64,000 bases of DNA, taken from NCBI RefSeq assembly GCF_947241125.1, contig NZ_OX365700.1, positions 124,001-188,000 of the forward strand, written 5' to 3'. The stretch comes from Nitrospira tepida (GTDB lineage: Bacteria; Nitrospirota; Nitrospiria; Nitrospirales; Nitrospiraceae). Below the pieces are notes generated by a model, which saw only the letters and a program-made list of their open reading frames with translations, was not told where the DNA came from and ran no database searches. This document shows, in pieces, positions 60,062 to 64,000 of the stretch (its first letter is position 1; each line of letters starts with the position of its first letter). Position numbers and translations under genes: made by a program.

Positions 60062-61696
60062 ATGCTCACCTCCCTCGCTCGCTGGATCGACCGCAACATC
60101 CTGGAACTGGGGCGCGAGATGCGCCTCTCCTACCTGCCGCCGCTCATGGTCTATATGGCCTACGGCATTTCCGGATTGACCGGCATCGTCGGCACCTTTT
60201 TCGTGAAGGAGTATCTCGGCCTCTCCGCGGCATTTCTCGCCGCGCTGGGCTTTTGGGCCGGCATCCCCTGGGCGTTGAAAATGCCGATGGGCCATCTTGT
60301 GGATCTGCTCTGGCGGTGGAAGAGCTGGTTGATTTGCGTGGGGGCGGGACTGCTCGCAGCCAGCCTCTCGATCATGGCGGCTCTGATCGGCCATCGGGAC
60401 GAGATGACCGCCATCATGTCCGCCGAAGCCTGGTACATCCTGAGCGTGCTCCTGGCGCCGATCGGGTACGTGATTCAGGATACCGTCGCCGATGCCATGA
60501 CGGTCGAAGCGGTCCCTCGGGTGGACGAGCGGGGCCGTCCGTTCGACGACCGGACCCGCAAGCTCATGCACACGACGATGCAGACGCTGGGGCGCGTGGC
60601 GATCATCGGCGGCGGCGTGCTTGTGGCGCTCATCAACCTCTATCTCTTTCGCGGCGTCGAAGGGCGTCCACAGAGCGAGATCGTGGGCATTTATCAACAG
60701 GTCTACCTGATGGCGCTGGTCATCCCGGCGGTGTCCGTGATGGGAATCGCCGTCGCCGCCCTGATCAAGCGGCGCGATCGGCGCCGCCTGCGGGCTCAAG
60801 GCTACAGCGTGGAACAGATCCGGGCGATGACGAGCGTGCATGGGGAGGAAGGCGGAGCCGCGAAACCCAATTGGTGGATTCTCGGCGGCAGCCTCCTGTT
60901 CGCCCTGTTTACGCTGACCGTGGGGCTCGGCCGGTTTCCCTACAGCGAAGAAATCGTGTTCGCGGGGTCGCTCGGCATCGTAGGCTTTCTCCTGGTCCGG
61001 TTAACGAACGAGCTGGAGCCCTCTGCGCGCGCGACGCTCGTTGGGACCGCCACGGTGATCTTCATGTTCCGGGCCGTTCCCGGTCCGGGGCCTGGCCAGA
61101 CCTGGTGGATGATCGACGAGCTGAAGTTCGACCAGGAATTTCTGTCGGTCCTCTCGCTGATCGGCAGCAGCCTGACCCTCGCCGGCATGTTTATCTTTCG
61201 GCGGTTCATGGCGGAACGCTCGATTGTTTACGTGGTCGGCTTCTTGACGCTGATGGGAGTCGTGCTCTCGGTGCCGATCGTCAGCATGTACTACGGCCTC
61301 CACGAATGGACCGCGCGCATGACCGGCGGCGTGGTGGACGCGCGATTCATCGCGCTGGTGGACACGGCGCTGGAATCCCCGCTGGGCCAGATCTCGATGA
61401 TTCCGATGCTGGCCTGGATCGCCAACTCAGCCCCGGCGAATCTGAAAGCCACGTTCTTCGCGGTCATGGCCTCCTTCACGAATCTGGCGCTGTCGTTGAG
61501 CCAGCTCGGCACGAAGTACCTCAATCAGATCTTCATCGTCACCCGCGAGATGCGCGATCCCGCCACGGGGATGGTGCAGACGCCGGCGGATTACAGCGAC
61601 CTCGGCATGCTGCTGATCACCCAACTCGTCATCAGCCTGGCCCTCCCCTTCGCGGCGATTCTGTTCGCCAAGATGACCCGCTTCCAGAGCGCCTGA
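60062..61696 (+). CDS. BT1 (folate-biopterin transporter) family membrane protein
   Basis: 544 residues with twelve or more membrane helices. YGISGLTGIVGTFFVKEYLGLSAAFLAALGFW, ALKMPMGHLVDLL and VIQDTVADAMTVEAV are typical of the BT1/FBT branch of the major facilitator superfamily. Members take up folates or biopterin. Direct substrate evidence is lacking. It is 12 bases behind the ferredoxin-MBL gene, the last gene of that operon. A long reading frame on the same strand in another register is a shadow. Confidence 0.85.
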   Translation: MLTSLARWIDRNILELGREMRLSYLPPLMVYMAYGISGLTGIVGTFFVKEYLGLSAAFLAALGFWAGIPWALKMPMGHLVDLLWRWKSWLICVGAGLLAASLSIMAALIGHRDEMTAIMSAEAWYILSVLLAPIGYVIQDTVADAMTVEAVPRVDERGRPFDDRTRKLMHTTMQTLGRVAIIGGGVLVALINLYLFRGVEGRPQSEIVGIYQQVYLMALVIPAVSVMGIAVAALIKRRDRRRLRAQGYSVEQIRAMTSVHGEEGGAAKPNWWILGGSLLFALFTLTVGLGRFPYSEEIVFAGSLGIVGFLLVRLTNELEPSARATLVGTATVIFMFRAVPGPGPGQTWWMIDELKFDQEFLSVLSLIGSSLTLAGMFIFRRFMAERSIVYVVGFLTLMGVVLSVPIVSMYYGLHEWTARMTGGVVDARFIALVDTALESPLGQISMIPMLAWIANSAPANLKATFFAVMASFTNLALSLSQLGTKYLNQIFIVTREMRDPATGMVQTPADYSDLGMLLITQLVISLALPFAAILFAKMTRFQSA

Positions 61697-61813
61697 AATG
61701 CCGCGGCCCATGCAGATCCGCTGCTGCGACAGCGACATCGCAAGGGGCTAAAGGCCGGATCAACGAGCCCGCAGTGTTCAAGCGGTCAGTCCTACCTATC
61801 GGTTCACTGTTCG

Positions 61814-61842
61814 TTGACAGCGTGAATCTGTGACCCTATAGT
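61814..61842 (+). promoter_or_regulatory. Strong sigma-70 promoter of the toxin-antitoxin operon
   Basis: TTGACA at 61814-61819, 17-base spacer, TATAGT at 61837-61842. It lies 50 bases before the AbrB-like antitoxin gene. Confidence 0.8.
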
Positions 61843-61891
61843 TGGACTTGCGTTTGGCTATCTCTTGTGGTCCCCCGAAAGGGAAGCTCAA

Positions 61892-62140
61892 GTGGCCGTT
61901 GTCAAGGTGAAATCGCATTACCGCGTCACGCTTCCTGCTCAGCTACTCGCGAAAGCCGGCGTAGCTGTAGGCGATCTACTTGACGCAAAAGTCGAAGGAA
62001 AGAAAATTATGTTGGTTCCGAAGCGTGCCATTGACCGCGAATTGACGTTGGCGCTTGACGAGGTCAAGCGCGGACGCGTCAAAGGTCCTTTCTCCACCGC
62101 TCAGGCAACGATCCGTGCCCTGCGCCGTCGGACCGCATGA
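61892..62140 (+). CDS. AbrB/MazE/SpoVT-type antitoxin
   Basis: 82 residues from a GTG at 61892 (ribosome site GGGAAG). KVKSHYRVTLPAQLLAKAGVAVGDLLDAKVEGKKIMLVPK is a swapped-hairpin AbrB DNA-binding domain. The C-terminal helix (ELTLALDEVKRGRVKGPFSTAQ) would neutralise the toxin. It overlaps the toxin gene by four bases (ATGA). A TTG at 61865 would add nine residues. Confidence 0.88.
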   Translation: MAVVKVKSHYRVTLPAQLLAKAGVAVGDLLDAKVEGKKIMLVPKRAIDRELTLALDEVKRGRVKGPFSTAQATIRALRRRTA

Positions 62141-62382
62141 CGGCGTCCTTCACGCTTCGTTTTCGCAAACAGTATCAGAAGCTTTCTAAGCACCGGCAAG
62201 CGAAGTTCGACAAGCAGTTAGCCTTCCTCCTCTCCAATCTTCGACATCCCTCGCTACGGGCCAAGAAGTACGATGAGGCACAGGATATATGGCAAGCGCG
62301 GGTGGATGACGACTACCGGTTTTACTTCAAGATCCAAGGCGACTTGTACATTCTGCTCTCCATCATTCCTCATCCCAAATAG
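62137..62382 (+). CDS. RelE/YafQ-like toxin
   Basis: 81 residues. SFTLRFRKQYQKLSKHRQAKFDKQLAFLLSNLRHPSLRAKKYD, then WQARVDDDYRFYFKIQGDLYILLSIIPHPK. The Arg and Tyr in the WQARVDDDYRFYF strand and the His at the end fit RNase toxins of the RelE superfamily. It is translated by coupling to the AbrB-like antitoxin. A MazE-like antitoxin with a RelE-like toxin is a less common pairing. Confidence 0.85.
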   Translation: MTASFTLRFRKQYQKLSKHRQAKFDKQLAFLLSNLRHPSLRAKKYDEAQDIWQARVDDDYRFYFKIQGDLYILLSIIPHPK

Positions 62383-62515
62383 TCGGTAGTTGCTTAAAGA
62401 TGGGATGGTTGTGACGATTTCTGATCGTCTTGGCCAAGGCGTCTCGATCTATTAGACGAGCGCCGACGGACAGGGTATGATCGCACCTCACTGTTCACCT
62501 TTTATGGAGGAACTT

Positions 62516-63067
62516 ATGGAGAATGGAAGATCTAGCCGGCAGTTCTCTCGCCGTGCAGTCTGTGGGTTCGCCGGCGTTCTGGCGCTATCATTCGGATTCA
62601 TGGCAAGTGTGGCGATGGCCGAGGACTTGCCTCGCGAGGCCGTGCTCCCCTTGGCGATGGCGAACAAAGCGGTCGCGGCGGCGTTGGACAAATGCACCAA
62701 GGACGGCTATCGCGTCAGCGTGGCGGTGGCGGACCGGGCGGGCGTGTTGCGGGCGTTCTCGCGCGGAGACGGAGCCGGGTCCCACACGGTCGAGAGCAGC
62801 AGCAAGAAGGCCTACACGGCGGCCAGCCTGCGCGGCTCGACCGGAGATCTGGCGGAGATGCTGGGCCGCATGCCGGCTGTCCAGGGCCTCCGGGACATGA
62901 ACGACAAGATCCTCATCCTGGGCGGAGGGTTGCCGATCGAGATCGGCGGCGAGGTTGTGGGGGGCATCGGAGTCGGCGGCGCGCCGGGCGGCCATCTGGA
63001 TGCGGCTTGCGCGCAAGCCGGCTTGGACAGCATCGGTGCGGCGCACAAGCTTCCCGCACAGAAATAA
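62516..63067 (+). CDS. GlcG/HbpS-type heme-binding domain protein, exported
   Basis: 183 residues. Signal sequence about 1-36: an Arg pair (SRRAVCGF) precedes the hydrophobic run VLALSFGFMASVAMA, compatible with Tat or Sec export. The HbpS/GlcG domain follows with KAVAAALDKCTKDGYRVSVAVADRAGVLRAFSRGDG, SSKKAYTAASLRGST and ILILGGGLPIEIGGEVVGGIGVGGAPGG. Homologues bind haem or cobalamin. GGAGG precedes the ATG at 62516. Confidence 0.88.
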   Translation: MENGRSSRQFSRRAVCGFAGVLALSFGFMASVAMAEDLPREAVLPLAMANKAVAAALDKCTKDGYRVSVAVADRAGVLRAFSRGDGAGSHTVESSSKKAYTAASLRGSTGDLAEMLGRMPAVQGLRDMNDKILILGGGLPIEIGGEVVGGIGVGGAPGGHLDAACAQAGLDSIGAAHKLPAQK

Positions 63068-63115
63068 GCGCACACATGACCAGTCGGCCGGCTCAACTTC
63101 CTCGGTAGGTACTCC

Positions 63116-63301
63116 AGGAGCCTGTCCGACATTGACCTTTCTACTACGGCGAACGATCTGCGGCCATTTGCATCGTTCTCGGCCCGAAAACATCCTCAAT
63201 GTATTCCAGTGAATACACCTCCGGTGTTTTCGGTCCTGCGGCCTTGCATCTGACCGCACCTCCTTCGCCTCGTAACGAACGGCAACGTCAGACAGGCTCC
63301 T
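63116..63301. mobile_element. MITE-like element with AGGAGCCTGTC terminal repeats
   Basis: AGGAGCCTGTCCGACATTG at 63116-63134 is the imperfect inverse of CAACGTCAGACAGGCTCCT at 63283-63301. A central palindrome, TGTATTC-CAGT-GAATACA, lies near 63198. The 186-base element has no reading frame of interest. A partial copy occurs at 46309. Its right end coincides with the stop codon of the hydroxyisourate hydrolase gene. Confidence 0.8.
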
Positions 63302-63623
63302 AGCCGAACGGACTCAACAGCAGCGGGATATGGTAGTGCTGGGCCGGATTGCGGACAGTGAACACAACAGAGATGTCCGGGTAGAAGGGTTCAACCCGCT
63401 GGATTTGAAAGTAGGTCGCGGTGTCGAACGTGAGCCGGTAGGTACCCGCTTGCAGCCGCTGATGTGAGGGCATCACGTCGGCGCTGCGGCCGTCGGCATC
63501 CGTCCGGCTGCGGCTCAGCAGTTTCCAACTTCCAGCCAGCCCTTGTACTTCCAGAATCACCGGTATTCCCTGAGCCGGCCGGCCCTTCACAAGATCAAGC
63601 ACGTGAAGCGTGAGGGCGCCCAT
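63300..63623 (-). CDS. uraH: 5-Hydroxyisourate hydrolase, C-terminally truncated
   Basis: 107 residues. The transthyretin-like fold begins LTLHVLDLVKGRPAQGIPV with the active-site His in LHVLD, and continues RTDADGRSADVM and YRLTFDTATYF to PAQHYHIPLLLSPFG. The family normally goes on with a Tyr-Arg-Gly-Ser C-terminus that forms part of the active site. Here TAG follows directly, in sequence belonging to the adjacent repeat element. The enzyme would be without the tail and is probably inactive or weak. It normally converts 5-hydroxyisourate in uric acid breakdown. Confidence 0.88.
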   Translation of the reverse strand: MGALTLHVLDLVKGRPAQGIPVILEVQGLAGSWKLLSRSRTDADGRSADVMPSHQRLQAGTYRLTFDTATYFQIQRVEPFYPDISVVFTVRNPAQHYHIPLLLSPFG

Positions 63624-63681
63624 CAGGATTCGCAGGCACTGGAACGCTGATTCCGCGCGGAAGCGATGACGGGACGACGGC

Positions 63682-64000
63682 TCATGTCAGAAGCGTCTTG
63701 ACGGGAACGGCCGCATCCTGGAGCTGCGACTCCTTGCCGCTCAGGTCCGTGCCGCCTCGAATCAGCCGCTGTAGCGGCTGGAAATCTTTGGCCGCGGCAT
63801 TGACGGCGAAGTAGGCGCGCAGGCGGTGTTCCTTCAGATATAAGAGCGTGAACGGCGGCTTGTCGAGGCTCCCGCGGATCAGCACCTGGTCGTGCTCGGT
63901 TTCGTCTCCCGCGAACTCCAGATGGAGATCGAAGATGTCGGACCAGACGTAGGTCAGGAGGTCGTAGCGGTTCCGGGCGCCGGCCATGTTCTGGGCGGCA
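63682..64000 (-). CDS. NAD(P)/FAD-dependent oxidoreductase, C-terminal part (partial)
   Basis: The minus-strand frame is open to the window edge (N-terminus off window). It reads AQNMAGARNRYDLLTYVWSDIFDLHLEFAGDETEHDQ, then FTLLYLKEHRLRAYFAVNAAAKDFQPLQRLI. The Asn-Met-Ala stretch, YVWSDIFDL and LKEHRLRAYFAVN are typical of the reductase C-terminal domain of ferredoxin (putidaredoxin) reductase-like flavoproteins. It lies 58 bases upstream of the hydroxyisourate hydrolase gene in the same direction. Confidence 0.85.
   Translation of the reverse strand, partial: AAQNMAGARNRYDLLTYVWSDIFDLHLEFAGDETEHDQVLIRGSLDKPPFTLLYLKEHRLRAYFAVNAAAKDFQPLQRLIRGGTDLSGKESQLQDAAVPVKTLLT

Noticed and set aside
59057-60841. 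594-codon minus-strand frame
   Set aside because: Lies antisense to the ferredoxin-MBL and BT1 genes; high-GC shadow without domain features.
59944-61833. Long open frame of 629 codons overlapping the BT1 transporter gene
   Set aside because: It is in another register of the same strand, rich in Arg and Gly, has no family motif, and the transporter frame is clearly coding.
1-64000. CRISPR arrays, rRNA and tRNA genes, integrase or transposase genes
   Set aside because: I looked for regularly spaced repeats, conserved RNA cores and DDE or tyrosine-recombinase motifs and found none.

Overview
The window is a high-GC bacterial chromosome segment, densely coding on both strands, with no rRNA, tRNA or CRISPR array that I can recognise. 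Gene content (tripartite RND pumps, a sigma-54 enhancer-binding protein with GAF domains, an ECF sigma factor with several YciI/DGPF proteins, many VOC and DUF1579-type small proteins, a receiver protein with a CxxC tail) would fit a free-living Nitrospira-like or similar environmental Gram-negative. That taxonomic guess is inference only. Lipoprotein signals and NodT/RND systems show an outer membrane.

Layout: 1-13.5 kb is a mixed housekeeping and accessory stretch: an arylmalonate-decarboxylase-like enzyme cut by the window edge, thiopurine methyltransferase, a PEBP protein, a GlxA-type regulator opposite a methyltransferase, an RRM protein, an amine oxidase, YjbQ and a secreted zinc metalloprotease. 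At 13.6-16.1 kb lies a visibly AT-richer PaeR7I/XhoI-type restriction-modification pair. At 16.3-24.2 kb a GAF-GAF-GAF-AAA-Fis regulator is followed by an RND adaptor and pump, with a candidate -24/-12 promoter between them. From 24.4 to 30.1 kb are small stress or metabolite-handling proteins. Toxin-antitoxin modules and remnants plus a MITE-like element sit at 30.2-32.8 kb. At 33-37.7 kb are VOC, OsmC, an ECF42-type sigma factor and an Ada-AlkA fusion with Ogt. A WYL-regulated operon follows (37.7-39.2 kb) with a palindromic operator. From 40.9 to 49.1 kb is a cluster of five YciI proteins interleaved with a beta-propeller protein, a MoaD-like protein, TrmO, VOC, DUF1579, SDR and DUF1428 genes. 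A complete RND adaptor-pump-outer-membrane operon (51.4-57.3 kb) is followed by DedA-rhodanese, arylamine N-acetyltransferase, ferredoxin-MBL and BT1-type transporter genes. The end carries another toxin-antitoxin pair, a HbpS/GlcG-like protein, a truncated hydroxyisourate hydrolase and the C-terminus of a reductase.

The most interesting system is the predicted ECF42 regulon. The two-part motif TGTCGA-N16/17-CGAC occurs upstream of four small operons (25027, 40829, 41812, 45154). Three of these start with YciI genes and one with an SRPBCC gene. Together with the sigma factor gene this defines about fifteen genes that are probably co-regulated. A second theme is small inverted-repeat elements that abut gene 3' ends. 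One at 63116-63301 appears to have removed the C-terminal YRGS tail of hydroxyisourate hydrolase. Several genes carry single-base frameshifts (about 2952, 24572, 49420, 49727), which are either real decay or assembly errors.
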